Positions 1 through 8,598 of a stretch of 40,910 bases of DNA are shown in pieces. Position 1 is the first letter of the stretch. Each line of letters opens with the position of its first letter. Origin of the DNA: Succinatimonas sp. CAG:777 (GTDB lineage: Bacteria > Pseudomonadota > Gammaproteobacteria > Enterobacterales > Succinivibrionaceae); contig HF987941.1 in the NCBI GenBank assembly GCA_000431835.1, positions 1-40,910 on the forward strand, written 5' to 3'. Both the position numbers and the translations under genes were made by a program. The notes beneath the pieces are model-generated. The model was not told the origin of the DNA and ran no database searches. It saw only the letters and a list, made by a program, of their open reading frames with translations.

Positions 1-2
1 AC

Positions 3-146
3 ATATACCATATTGGTACAAGTGTTTTAGAAGGAATCAATAACGAAATCAAAGTCATTAAACGTGTAGCCTTTGGATCCCGTGATTTTGACTACTTCTT
101 CCTTAGAATTATGGATGCTTTCAGAGGCAAGCAGGCTTTTGCTTAA
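3..146 (+). CDS. ISL3-family transposase, C-terminal end (partial)
   Basis: Only the last 47 codons are inside the window, read in the third forward frame and ending in TAA at 144-146. The peptide contains EGINNEIKVIKRVAFG followed by RDFDYFFLRIM. This matches the C-terminal end of ISL3-type (IS204/IS1001/IS1165) DDE transposases, where the glutamate of the E-G-x-N-N-x-I-K-x-I-K-R block is the last catalytic acid. It would move an insertion sequence by cut-and-paste. The rest lies to the left of the window, so I cannot tell whether the element is complete or a remnant. I did not find a convincing right terminal inverted repeat downstream. Confidence 0.8.
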   Translation: MYHIGTSVLEGINNEIKVIKRVAFGSRDFDYFFLRIMDAFRGKQAFA

Positions 147-151
147 ATTAA

Positions 152-191
152 AAAGCACTGATGAATATTGTTATATTCTTTTCAGTGCTTT
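152..191 (+). terminator. Hairpin after the transposase gene
   Basis: The arms AAAGCACTGA (152-161) and TCAGTGCTTT (182-191) are perfectly complementary. An inner GAATA/TATTC pairing extends the stem. It starts six bases after the transposase stop. The T-run after the stem is short, so it may be a weak terminator. Confidence 0.5.
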
Positions 192-211
192 CAACAAATA
201 TGCGGAAGAAC

Positions 212-242
212 AAAAAAAAGCCCCATAGCATAACTATGAGGC
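212..242 (-). terminator. Rho-independent terminator of flgE
   Basis: Read on the minus strand, the stem GCCTCATAG/CTATGGGGC (242-234 and 228-220, one G-U pair) is followed by eight T residues (219-212). It lies about 45 bases beyond the flgE stop codon and suggests that flgE ends its transcript alone. Confidence 0.85.
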
Positions 243-288
243 ACAACTATCTAAAAGAGAAACTTAAATTAAATCTTTACCTAAACTA

Positions 289-1743
289 CTAACGGATGTT
301 CATGATTGAATCCATTGCAGTGTTCTGAGTCTGCAGAGCCTGAGCATTAGCCTGATAGGTTCTCTGTGCAATAATCAGATCAACTAATTCTGATGCTAAC
401 TCAACGTTTGATAACTCTAAGTTAGCGCCTTTAATTGAACCTGCCATACCAGAATTAGCTTCGCATGCCTGAGCTTCGCCTGAGTTTACAGACTCTTTCC
501 ACTGCGTATCACCAACTTTGATTAAACCCTGAGGGTTTGTGAAGTTTGCCATTGCAACTTTACAGATCTTTGAGGTTCTGCCATTGGTGTATGAAGCGAT
601 CATGACACCGTCTTCGTTAACCTGTACGTTCTCTAGGACACCTGTTGAGTAACCATCATTTGTAATACCTCCTACAGAGAACTTTGAGCTGCCGTACTGA
701 GTGTAGTTAAGATCTGCTACGATTGACTGAGAGTCATCAACACCACCACCCATTGCTTGAGCTAATGTATAAGCATCACGTCCTTGAGCTGGTGGATTTG
801 CTCCACCTGCATTAGTAAATGTGATTACACCTGGAGTCTGACCGTTGTTGACAAGCTTACCGTCTGTGCCGAACTCTAACTGAATTCCCTTAAATGTTGT
901 GTTAGCATCAACAGATGGACTGTTAGCATCAACTTTCAAATCAACACCACCAGCAACGTCCACAGGGTTGCCATCGACATAAGTGATCACATTCCAGATG
1001 GTGTGACCATCTTTCACAGGATTTTGTGGATCAAAGTCTGGGTTATTATCTGTACCATCATTTGTATGATCCTTAATGAAGTAATAGGTTAGGGTATGAG
1101 CACCACCTAAAGAATCATAAATTGTCTGTGAAGAAGCATTGGTATAGGTTGAGCTGTCTGTATGATCAAAATTCTGGTAACCGAATGCTGCATCAGTAGC
1201 CTTTGAATCGGCGCCAGCAGGTAAGTTAAAGGTGATTCCAATCTTAGATGAAGCACGAGGTGCACCAGTGTCACTAGGAATTCTAATTGCTTTTGTAGAT
1301 GTAATATCAAGATTGGCAACATCACCGTCTTCATTTACAGGATATCCCTGAAGGTAATCTCCCATAGCTGTAACTACATATCCATTTGGATTTAATTCAA
1401 AGGCACCGTTTCTGGTGTAGGTTCTGTCGCCATTGTTAGCTGTTGCTGTATCATTTGCTTCATTTGCTAACACAAAGAAACCATTACCGCTAATTGCCAT
1501 ATCAAGGTTATTACCAGTATCACCTGATAATGAACCTTGTGCGAACTGCTGAGCTACAGTAGTAGTATTAGTACCCATACCGGTAGCTGTTTTTGAACTT
1601 GTGAAAACAGAATTGGTGTAAAGATCGGCAAATTCAGCACGTGACTTCTTAAAACCGTATGAGTTAGCGTTAGCAATGTTGTTTGAAGTGGTATCTAAGT
1701 ATTTCTGTGAACCATTTATACCAGTAATTGATGTATTGAACAT
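289..1743 (-). CDS. flgE: Flagellar hook protein FlgE
   Basis: Structural subunit of the flagellar hook, exported through the flagellar type III apparatus and assembled outside the cell between rod and filament. The 484-residue protein begins with the rod/hook family N-terminal block (MFNTSITGINGSQKYLDTTS, then NNIANANSYGFKKSRAEF). It has the central DMAISGNGFFVL motif and ends with ELASELVDLIIAQRTYQANA plus the final heptad region typical of FlgE/F/G C-termini. The length and long variable middle fit FlgE rather than FlgF or FlgG. GGAG sits just before the ATG. Unusually, no other flagellar gene is next to it: queC lies on the other side and a transposase end lies downstream. It has its own sigma-54-type promoter (1831-1845) and terminator, so it is probably expressed alone. 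Confidence 0.95.
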   Translation of the reverse strand: MFNTSITGINGSQKYLDTTSNNIANANSYGFKKSRAEFADLYTNSVFTSSKTATGMGTNTTTVAQQFAQGSLSGDTGNNLDMAISGNGFFVLANEANDTATANNGDRTYTRNGAFELNPNGYVVTAMGDYLQGYPVNEDGDVANLDITSTKAIRIPSDTGAPRASSKIGITFNLPAGADSKATDAAFGYQNFDHTDSSTYTNASSQTIYDSLGGAHTLTYYFIKDHTNDGTDNNPDFDPQNPVKDGHTIWNVITYVDGNPVDVAGGVDLKVDANSPSVDANTTFKGIQLEFGTDGKLVNNGQTPGVITFTNAGGANPPAQGRDAYTLAQAMGGGVDDSQSIVADLNYTQYGSSKFSVGGITNDGYSTGVLENVQVNEDGVMIASYTNGRTSKICKVAMANFTNPQGLIKVGDTQWKESVNSGEAQACEANSGMAGSIKGANLELSNVELASELVDLIIAQRTYQANAQALQTQNTAMDSIMNIR

Positions 1744-1830
1744 AGCGTTTCTCCAAATAGATAATAGATAGTTTTTTTTCTCTCAAATTTATTTTATTTT
1801 TGAGCTTTTCGCTCTTATGTTTTATATAAA

Positions 1831-1845
1831 GCAAATGCTGTGCCA
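1831..1845 (-). promoter_or_regulatory. Sigma-54 (RpoN) promoter of flgE
   Basis: On the minus strand the sequence is TGGCAC-AGCAT-TTGC, preceded by T. This matches the sigma-54 consensus YTGGCAC-N5-TTGC, with the -24 GG and -12 GC exactly ten bases apart. The predicted start point is near 1819, leaving a leader of about 75 bases to the flgE ATG. Sigma-54 control of hook genes is known in Vibrio, Pseudomonas and Campylobacter but not in enteric bacteria. The motif is seen directly; activity is inferred. Confidence 0.8.
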
Positions 1846-2020
1846 ATTATTTTATTTATTGAATTATAAAGAATTTAATTTTTTATATCGGAAATATTGA
1901 GCCCTTTTGCCTTAAACGGCAAACAAATCTTTACTAAAAACTTGCCTTTGCCGGTTACTTTTCTACTTAACCATTTGAACCATATATAGTAAAATTTACT
2001 AGATTTTTGTGAGGTAAATT

Positions 2021-2728
2021 ATGAGTAAAGCTTTAGTCGTATTCTCAGGCGGACAGGATAGTTCTACCTGTCTTTACTATGCTTTAAAAAAGTATGACAA
2101 GGTTGCAACCATTGGTTTTAACTATGGTCAACGTCATGATGTTGAGATGAAATGCCGTTTAGAGTTTTTAGAAGCTTTAAAGGCTTTTGATAAGGAATTA
2201 TATAAAAAGTATGAAGGCGACAGAGTGGTAGATATGTTGTCTTTTAAAGATCTTACAGATTCAGCTTTAACAAAAGCTCATGAAGACTATGTTATGAATG
2301 AGGAAAATCACTTACCAACCTCATTTGTACCAGGACGTAACTTAATCTTTATGTGTTATGCGGCAAGTTATGCCTATACCATTAAAGCAGATACTGTAAT
2401 TACCGGCGTAGGACAGGCAGATTATTCTGGGTATCCTGATTGCCGAGACAACACCATGAAAGCTTTAGAGCGTGCTGTAAATTTAGGTATGGAATCAAAT
2501 CTTAAGTTTGAAACACCTTTAATGTTCAAATCTAAAGCACAGACCTTTTACCTAGGCTATGAATTAGGTGGTATGGATTTTGTAAAACTTATCGTAGAAA
2601 AAACTCATACCTGCTATGAAGGACAACATGATAAGTTACATGCTTGGGGGTATGGATGTGGAGAGTGCCCTTCATGTAAATTAAGAAAGAAAGGTTATGA
2701 GGAATTTTTAGATAGCCTGAAAAAGTAA
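2021..2728 (+). CDS. queC: 7-cyano-7-deazaguanine synthase QueC
   Basis: ATP-dependent, zinc-containing enzyme that converts 7-carboxy-7-deazaguanine to preQ0 in queuosine biosynthesis. The PP-loop ATP pyrophosphatase motif SGGQDSS is at residues 9-15. FNYGQRH (33-39), FVPGRN (102-107) and ITGVGQADYSGYPDCR (127-142) are family signatures. The zinc ligands are probably Cys198, 213, 216 and 219 in the C-terminal CYEG...GCGECPSC region. At 235 residues it is close to the E. coli enzyme (231). GTGAGG precedes the ATG. It is a single-gene unit, divergent from flgE and convergent with the rsx operon, sharing a bidirectional terminator with it. Confidence 0.95.
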   Translation: MSKALVVFSGGQDSSTCLYYALKKYDKVATIGFNYGQRHDVEMKCRLEFLEALKAFDKELYKKYEGDRVVDMLSFKDLTDSALTKAHEDYVMNEENHLPTSFVPGRNLIFMCYAASYAYTIKADTVITGVGQADYSGYPDCRDNTMKALERAVNLGMESNLKFETPLMFKSKAQTFYLGYELGGMDFVKLIVEKTHTCYEGQHDKLHAWGYGCGECPSCKLRKKGYEEFLDSLKK

Positions 2729-2730
2729 TT

Positions 2731-2760
2731 AAAAAGGCGCTCAATCTTGAGCGCCTTTTT
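2731..2760. terminator. Bidirectional terminator between queC and rsxE
   Basis: A 14-base perfect stem, AAAAAGGCGCTCAA (2731-2744) with TTGAGCGCCTTTTT (2747-2760). The A-run on one side and T-run on the other give a U-tract in either direction, so it serves both converging genes. Confidence 0.9.
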
Positions 2761-2774
2761 AATTGAGATTTCAA

Positions 2775-3518
2775 CTAGTTTTGAATTGACTTAATCTTAT
2801 AGCTGTTTTCAATCTTATTGCGCTTAAAGTTAGACTGGAAGTTTTTAAGTGCAATTAAGAATGCCAGAATAAAGAAACCACCAGGTGGCAAGATTGCAAC
2901 CATTAAGGTGTAGTCTGATGACATTACCGTACACTCTAATGACTTACCAAACTCTCCAAAGAGATTAGATGCTCCCATAAAGAAAGTACCTGAACCTAAG
3001 ATCTCACGTAAAGCACCTAGCACAAACAATACTAGAGAAAAACCAATACCACAGCCTAAAGCATCAAAGAATGAGGAAATAGGACCATTTTTGCCGGCAT
3101 AAGCTTCAGCTCTACCCATAATAATACAGTTAGTTACAATCAATGATAGATAGATACCTAACTGAGAGTAAAGATCCTGAAAATAAGCCTGAGTATAGAA
3201 CCTTACTACGGTAACTAAAGTTGCAATTAAGAGTACATAAATTGGAATGCGAACTTCTTTAAAAATTAGCTTTCTAATTAAAGAAATTACAAAAGAACTT
3301 ACACAAAGTACCAGTAAAGTGGCAAAGGCAAGACCTGTGGCACTAGCAGCAGAGGTTGTAACAGCCAGCAGAGGGCATAACCCTAGCAACTGACAAAGAC
3401 CTGGGTTATTTGACCAAATTCCTTTTAAGAAGACTTTTACAATACTCTCTTTTGGTAGTTTTGTTTCTTTTTCACTAATATCAAGTTTGCCTTCTACAGG
3501 CTTTAAGTTTTCACTCAT
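2775..3518 (-). CDS. rsxE: Rnf/Rsx electron transport complex subunit E
   Basis: Integral membrane subunit of the ion-translocating ferredoxin:NAD oxidoreductase (Rnf), called Rsx in E. coli where it keeps SoxR reduced. The 247-residue protein has a hydrophilic N-terminal extension of about 27 residues. The conserved WSNNPGLCQLLGLCPLLAV block (about 35-53) then opens a six-helix membrane core. A second Cys-bearing segment, TNCIIMGRAEAYA, lies mid-protein; RsxA carries the paired motif, and in this family these cysteines hold an intramembrane iron-sulfur centre. It is the last gene of rsxABCDGE. Its ATG directly follows the rsxG stop (TAAATG), indicating translational coupling. Confidence 0.95.
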   Translation of the reverse strand: MSENLKPVEGKLDISEKETKLPKESIVKVFLKGIWSNNPGLCQLLGLCPLLAVTTSAASATGLAFATLLVLCVSSFVISLIRKLIFKEVRIPIYVLLIATLVTVVRFYTQAYFQDLYSQLGIYLSLIVTNCIIMGRAEAYAGKNGPISSFFDALGCGIGFSLVLFVLGALREILGSGTFFMGASNLFGEFGKSLECTVMSSDYTLMVAILPPGGFFILAFLIALKNFQSNFKRNKIENSYKIKSIQN

Positions 3519-4193
3519 TTAGTTCTGTGTCCTGCATTTTGAAAATCTGTTTAAATCGAGCTCGTTAAGCTCTTTTAAAGCCATAGAGGTAGCAACTACG
3601 GTAGCACGAGAGGTTACAGTAGAACCTGTAATGTAATCAAAGTCACCGCCAAGCTTCTTAACATCCCAGTTTGCATCTTCAAGAGCGTAACCTGAGAATT
3701 GATCTAGGAAATTACCATGCGCTCTATCAACTTTATCTCCTAGACCAGGAGTCTCTAATGAAAACTGAATATCAGCCTTATAAACTTTTTTATCTTTATC
3801 AAAACCTGCAATCATCACTAATGGATTTGAATAACCCATTGAGGTTTCATAGGTCATAACATAACCTGTGATTTCTGAAGCCCTGCTTGCAACAAATAGC
3901 TTTTGGTTAGAACCAATGTATTTACTCTTTTTAATTTGATAACAGGTGATATGATTTCCTTTATCTTTAGCTTCATCAGGTAATAAAGCTAAAACACGGG
4001 CATCAATACTGTTCTTTTGGTTTTCAGCAATTTGATCTTTAGTGGTGTTCTCAACATACAGAACAAGCCCTACACATAATGAACCTACAATAGCTAAAGA
4101 CACTCCTGACAATAAAGAACGTAGTCCTTTATTCATGCGTTTTGTCTCTTTTTCGTTAGTACCTAAAAGAGTCTCTACGTTAGTGTTTTTCAT
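3519..4193 (-). CDS. rsxG: Rnf/Rsx electron transport complex subunit G (FMN-bearing)
   Basis: Periplasm-facing flavoprotein of the Rnf complex that relays electrons between membrane subunits. The 224-residue protein has one N-terminal transmembrane helix (about 24-46) and an FMN-binding domain. The flavinylation motif is ITGSTVTSRAT (188-198), the family SGATVTS motif with one A-to-S change. Covalent FMN is expected on Thr194, added by an ApbE-type transferase that is not in this window. The start ATG overlaps the rsxD stop by one base (TAATG). The length is close to E. coli RsxG. Confidence 0.93.
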   Translation of the reverse strand: MKNTNVETLLGTNEKETKRMNKGLRSLLSGVSLAIVGSLCVGLVLYVENTTKDQIAENQKNSIDARVLALLPDEAKDKGNHITCYQIKKSKYIGSNQKLFVASRASEITGYVMTYETSMGYSNPLVMIAGFDKDKKVYKADIQFSLETPGLGDKVDRAHGNFLDQFSGYALEDANWDVKKLGGDFDYITGSTVTSRATVVATSMALKELNELDLNRFSKCRTQN

Positions 4194-5377
4194 TATTGCA
4201 GTCCTCCTTTTTTGTATCTGTAGCCAAAAGGTCTTCTGTGAGTTAAGACATCAATTAAAGGAGCAGCTGCATTTGAAAGCATTACTGCAAATGCTACAGC
4301 ATCTGAGTAAGAACCAAATGCTCTTAAGAGTACGATTAAGAAAGCAACTAAAATTGAGAAGTAGATACGTCCCTTTGATGTACCTGCATTAGTTACAGGA
4401 TCGGTAATAATAAAGAATGCAGCCATCATGGTACCGCCAAAGAGTAAGGTGTCTAGCGGTGGCAGAAAGTAGCCTGGGAAGATATGTGAAAGCAGTAAAG
4501 AGAAAGCAACAATGGCTACAAAGAAAACTACTACCATCTTAACTAAGATGATCTTAAAGGCAATCAGTGCAAGACCACCTAAAAGGTAGGCAATAGCTAA
4601 ACAGAAATAAGCTAAATACTCAGATGACTGAAAATCTACATTTGTCTTTTTATATAAAGTACCGCTCTTTCTTGCCGACTTTATCTCTTCTAGGAAAGTA
4701 GCTCCAGTAGTAGCATCAGTATCTGTTGATGCTAATGACTTATCAACTACAACCTCATCTGTATTTGACATTGTACTTTCATCAGTATTTTTATCTAATA
4801 ACGTAATGTTTAAAGCGTCAATTTCCTTCTTTAAAGCATTAGCGCTTTTCTTATCGTAAATAACTGCTGCGGTTTTCTCTAATGATGCAACAGAAAAAGC
4901 AAATGGAGCAGGGGCAACCCAAGATAAACCTACAACAGATGGGCTTGAAATTACGATAAAGACAAAACCAGCCATGGCAGGGTTAAAGATATTATTGCCA
5001 AGACCTCCGAATACAGCTTTAACCACAATAATTGCAAAGACAGTTGCAACAATTGCGTAATAGCAAGGTAGAAGAGGAGGTAAGGTCATACCTAATAAAG
5101 CTGCTGTAACCACATAAGACAGATCAGATAGTGAATGTAAAACCGATCTGTGTCTTAAGATAGCAATCACAACTTCACAGACGATGGCTGTAATCAAACA
5201 GTTTATGATCTGAAAGAAATTACCAAAGCCAAAAAAGAAGATCTGAACTAAAAATGCTGGTAATAGACATAATGAGACTATTCCCATGATCATCTTAGTG
5301 GTCAATGGTGCTTTAAGATGTGGAGCTGTTTCCATTCCTAAGTTCTGTCTTGAAACTCCATTAAAATTAGTATTCAT
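4193..5377 (-). CDS. rsxD: Rnf/Rsx electron transport complex subunit D
   Basis: Membrane subunit of the Rnf complex with covalent FMN, thought to form part of the ion pathway. The 394-residue protein has NqrB/RnfD family features: GGLGNNIFNPAMAGF (124-138), a flavinylation site TTGATF (223-228) with FMN expected on Thr227, and a late PPLDTLLFGGTMMAAFFI segment. It is about 40 residues longer than the E. coli protein. The surplus is a hydrophilic acidic loop (about 175-220, rich in D, T, S and K) just before the FMN threonine. It lies three bases downstream of rsxC and overlaps rsxG by one base. Confidence 0.93.
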   Translation of the reverse strand: MNTNFNGVSRQNLGMETAPHLKAPLTTKMIMGIVSLCLLPAFLVQIFFFGFGNFFQIINCLITAIVCEVVIAILRHRSVLHSLSDLSYVVTAALLGMTLPPLLPCYYAIVATVFAIIVVKAVFGGLGNNIFNPAMAGFVFIVISSPSVVGLSWVAPAPFAFSVASLEKTAAVIYDKKSANALKKEIDALNITLLDKNTDESTMSNTDEVVVDKSLASTDTDATTGATFLEEIKSARKSGTLYKKTNVDFQSSEYLAYFCLAIAYLLGGLALIAFKIILVKMVVVFFVAIVAFSLLLSHIFPGYFLPPLDTLLFGGTMMAAFFIITDPVTNAGTSKGRIYFSILVAFLIVLLRAFGSYSDAVAFAVMLSNAAAPLIDVLTHRRPFGYRYKKGGLQ

Positions 5378-5380
5378 TTT

Positions 5381-7405
5381 TTACCTTTTAGCTCTCAATG
5401 TCTTTTTCTTTAACGCCTGTGGCAATGTATTGTTCTCAACCTTCTGCTCCTGATGAGAAAGTAATACCTGAGCAATTACCTTCTTTTGAGCAGGGTTTTG
5501 CAGACTATCATCAGGCTCTAATCCTACTAATGGATGATTCTCATTTTCAATTACAGGCTCGTGATTAGCTTTAATATTTAAAACATTATCTCTTACACCT
5601 GCCTGAGTTCTTAATGCATATGGCAGAACATCAACAACTTCAGCTTGTGCCTTAGCAACTTTAGTTTCTACATCATCCTTTTTAGGCAGAATTGATGTTT
5701 CAATATGGCCTTGATGCTTTGCTACCATCATTGCTTTTCTTTCAACATCTTTTATTCTCTTTACAGTTAGGGCTTCTTTTGAGTCCTCTGCTGTTACATT
5801 TGGTGCTGTAGCAGTAGCATCTTTAGCTGCCATTAAAGCAGCTTTTCTCTCACGAGCCTTGGCTTTAGCTTCTTCAATTGCTTTTTGACGAGCAACAGCT
5901 AACTCTTCAGGAGACATGTTCTTTTCAGCCTCTTTTTGAGCTTTCATTCTTGCTAATGCTTCAGCTTTCTTCTTAGCACGAGCCTTTTCTTCTTCAGCTA
6001 AACGAACGTTACGATTTTCCATTCTCTGTTTAGCTCTTTCGTTTCTAATCTCTGCATCATAAATATGCTTTTCTACAGCTTTTTCATATCTAAATTGAGC
6101 AGTAAGTGGAATATATGAAGGGCAAACATAGGTACAGCAGCCACATAGTGTACAATCCTTAATCCCGCACATCTGCGCTGCAGCATGATTATGAGCCTTA
6201 GATTGGTTATACATTTGATATGGTACTAATCGACTAGGGCAAACTCTAGCGCAACGACCACAACGAATGCAGTTAGATGGCTCTTTAATTCTTGGGATCT
6301 CATTTGAGCCTGGAGCCATGATGCAGTTTACAGACTTGGTAATAGGTACATCAATTGAAGGTAGAGTAAATCCCATCATAGGTCCACCTAAGATAATTCT
6401 TTGGTGGAACTCAGGATTTAACTCATAGTTACTTAATACAAATCTTACAGATGTACCTAAGCGAACTCTTACATTTCCTTTTTTCTTTAAAGAATTACCT
6501 GTAACTGTAACAACTCTTGAGGTTAAAGGACGACCGTCTACAATGGCTTCCTTCACTGCTAAAACGGTACCTACGTTATCTACTACAATGCCACATTCTG
6601 AGGTATGAGCGTTATAAGGTACCTCGATACCGGTTAGGATCTTGATAAGATTACGGGCTGAGCCTGACGGATATACAGTAGGGATCACTCTTACTGTTGC
6701 AACTTGTGCGCAAGCCTGTTCCATAGCAGAAATTGCTTTTGGCTTGTTATTCTCAATTGCAACTAAGGTTATCTTTGGATTTAAAATCTTATTAAAGATC
6801 TTGATGCCTAATGCAATCTCACTTGCTCGCTCCTGCATGATTCTGTCATCACAGGTAATTGCAGGTTCACACTCGCAACCGTTGATTATTAGGACATTAC
6901 AGCCAGAGATAGACTCATCTAATGCTGATTTTAATTTAATGTCTGTCTGGAATTGAGCTCCACCTAAACCTTCTACTCCAAAATTATGCATTCTGGCTAA
7001 AAGTTCTTTACTGTTCATGCTCTCCCAATTAGGAAGAGGTGCAAGATCGATTTCCTCATCTAGACCATCTGGTTTAATGGTAATGCAAAGACCTGTATAG
7101 CCACTAGGATGTGGTAAAAGCTCTTTTGAAATAGCGGTAATGGTTCCTGATGTAGATGCATGGCAAGGTACTAATCTGCCAGTTGTAGCTGTTAAAGGCT
7201 GTCCTTTTTTTACATGATCGCCCACGTTTACCAAGATCTCACCATCTTTACCTAGATGTTTTTCAATTGGCAAACAAATAAGTGATGGTAACTTTAACTC
7301 TTCAATTCTGCAGTTTTCGGTGTCTTTGAGCTCTTTTGGTTTAATGCCACCAAAGAACTTCCAAATTTTTGCCTGAGCAATTTTTTGTAATTGTTTAGAT
7401 GACAT
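5381..7405 (-). CDS. rsxC: Rnf/Rsx electron transport complex subunit C
   Basis: Peripheral cytoplasmic subunit that exchanges electrons with NAD(H). The 674-residue protein contains the RnfC N-terminal barrel, an NADH/FMN-binding region with GVEGLGGAQFQT (143-154; the usual form is GGAGFPT), and INGCECEPAITCDDR (175-187). Two 4Fe-4S motifs follow: CIRCGRCARVCP (Cys379, 382, 385, 389) and CTLCGCCTYVCP (Cys418, 421, 424, 428). After about residue 445 comes a long Ala/Lys/Glu-rich, probably coiled-coil tail, as in gammaproteobacterial RsxC. A GGGAG ribosome site lies inside the end of rsxB, two bases before the start. Confidence 0.95.
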   Translation of the reverse strand: MSSKQLQKIAQAKIWKFFGGIKPKELKDTENCRIEELKLPSLICLPIEKHLGKDGEILVNVGDHVKKGQPLTATTGRLVPCHASTSGTITAISKELLPHPSGYTGLCITIKPDGLDEEIDLAPLPNWESMNSKELLARMHNFGVEGLGGAQFQTDIKLKSALDESISGCNVLIINGCECEPAITCDDRIMQERASEIALGIKIFNKILNPKITLVAIENNKPKAISAMEQACAQVATVRVIPTVYPSGSARNLIKILTGIEVPYNAHTSECGIVVDNVGTVLAVKEAIVDGRPLTSRVVTVTGNSLKKKGNVRVRLGTSVRFVLSNYELNPEFHQRIILGGPMMGFTLPSIDVPITKSVNCIMAPGSNEIPRIKEPSNCIRCGRCARVCPSRLVPYQMYNQSKAHNHAAAQMCGIKDCTLCGCCTYVCPSYIPLTAQFRYEKAVEKHIYDAEIRNERAKQRMENRNVRLAEEEKARAKKKAEALARMKAQKEAEKNMSPEELAVARQKAIEEAKAKARERKAALMAAKDATATAPNVTAEDSKEALTVKRIKDVERKAMMVAKHQGHIETSILPKKDDVETKVAKAQAEVVDVLPYALRTQAGVRDNVLNIKANHEPVIENENHPLVGLEPDDSLQNPAQKKVIAQVLLSHQEQKVENNTLPQALKKKTLRAKR

Positions 7406-7407
7406 TA

Positions 7408-7971
7408 TTAGCTCCCACTCTTAATTTGAACAGAGTGTATATTCCAGTTGAAATGAGATAAATTGCGTTCAAGTCTTATTTTTTCAATACACTTTTCTGG
7501 ACAGTTGTTAATACACTCATCACAGCCGATGCACTCTTCAGGATCGACTACATGAGGTTGTTTTAATAAACCAGAGATAGCATCGACAGGGCATTTTCTC
7601 TTACATTTACCACAACCTGTGCACTGTGATTCATGAATATAGGCAACCTGTCTTGGTGAGAAAAGCTGCTCTTCATAATCTTCAACATCACCTGAGTTAA
7701 TACCTAGCATTGAAGCAATTTGTTTTGCAACATCAGCACCTGCTGGTTTACATAAATTAGCCTGGGCCTTGCCATCAGCTAGAGCTTTAGCATAAGCTTG
7801 ACAGCCTGGATATCCGCACTGACCACAATTAATGCCTGGCAATAATTTTTCAATACGCTTTTCACTGCTATTGCCACTTTTTGATTCTGTAAATGAAGAC
7901 AGAATAGATAATAAAATACCTACAACGGCTAAAATTAAAGCTAATCCAATAATGAATTCAAAATTTATCAT
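7408..7971 (-). CDS. rsxB: Rnf/Rsx electron transport complex subunit B (ferredoxin-like)
   Basis: Multi-cluster ferredoxin-type subunit that passes electrons from ferredoxin into the complex. The 187-residue protein has an N-terminal membrane anchor (about 5-26). The 4Fe-4S domain CGQCGYPGC with a distal Cys uses Cys49, 52, 57 and 74. Two bacterial ferredoxin motifs follow: CTGCGKCKRKCP (117-128) and CIGCDECINNCP (147-158). The length is close to E. coli RsxB (192). Its ATG overlaps the end of rsxA by four bases. Confidence 0.95.
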   Translation of the reverse strand: MINFEFIIGLALILAVVGILLSILSSFTESKSGNSSEKRIEKLLPGINCGQCGYPGCQAYAKALADGKAQANLCKPAGADVAKQIASMLGINSGDVEDYEEQLFSPRQVAYIHESQCTGCGKCKRKCPVDAISGLLKQPHVVDPEECIGCDECINNCPEKCIEKIRLERNLSHFNWNIHSVQIKSGS

Positions 7972-8555
7972 GCGGCACTTCCTGCAAAACCTGCAAAGCC
8001 CATAAATGCCATTGACAGCAATCCAGCTGTAACTAAGGCAATTGCAGTATTCTTAAATGGTTCTGGTACATCTGAAATTGCAAGTCTTTCTCTTATTGCT
8101 GCAAATAGAACTAATACAAGCGTAAAACCAAAGCCAGCACCTACGGTGAATGCAATTGACTCAGCTAAGTTAAAGGACAAAGAACCTTGTAAAAGAACCA
8201 AACCTAAAACAATACAGTTAGTGGTAATTAAAGGTAAGTAGATACCTAAAGAATTGTATAAATCTACGGATACAAAACGGATCACAATTTCTGCAAGCTG
8301 TACAGTTATCGCAATAATCACAATATCGATGATTAGCTCTAACGACTCTAAAGAGTACAAAGTTAATATATAGGTATTAACTAGGTAACAGGCAATCGAG
8401 GTAATAAGCAAAACAAATGAAGTTGCAAGTCCCATTCCGGTTGCAGCCGAGATCTTATTTGATACACCAAGGAAAGGGCATAGACCTAAAAAACGGACTA
8501 ATACAAAGTTATTAACGATTGCAGCGCCGAAGAATAAAAATAAATAGTGAACCAT
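7968..8555 (-). CDS. rsxA: Rnf/Rsx electron transport complex subunit A
   Basis: Six-helix membrane subunit and first gene of the rsxABCDGE operon. The 195-residue protein starts MVHYLFLFFGAAIVNNFVLV and carries FLGLCPFLGVSN near residue 24 and TTNCIVLG near residue 110. These cysteine motifs pair with those of RsxE at the membrane iron-sulfur site. It ends four bases inside rsxB. The ribosome site (GGATAC) is poor. The upstream region holds a candidate promoter with a central palindrome (8599-8628) and, further out, a SoxR-box-like palindrome (8692-8707). Confidence 0.95.
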   Translation of the reverse strand: MVHYLFLFFGAAIVNNFVLVRFLGLCPFLGVSNKISAATGMGLATSFVLLITSIACYLVNTYILTLYSLESLELIIDIVIIAITVQLAEIVIRFVSVDLYNSLGIYLPLITTNCIVLGLVLLQGSLSFNLAESIAFTVGAGFGFTLVLVLFAAIRERLAISDVPEPFKNTAIALVTAGLLSMAFMGFAGFAGSAA

Positions 8556-8598
8556 AGATATTACGTGTATCCAAAAACGTATTACATCAAAATAAACA

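Noticed and set aside
1107..1334. Minus-strand ORF inside flgE and similar overlapping ORFs inside other genes
   Set aside because: These are out-of-frame readings of well-supported genes, without ribosome sites or recognisable domains.
1861..2020. Possible preQ1 riboswitch upstream of queC
   Set aside because: There are small hairpins (TTTGCC/GGCAAA at 1906-1923; GGTTA/TAACC further on), but the conserved preQ1-I loop and A-rich tail are not present.
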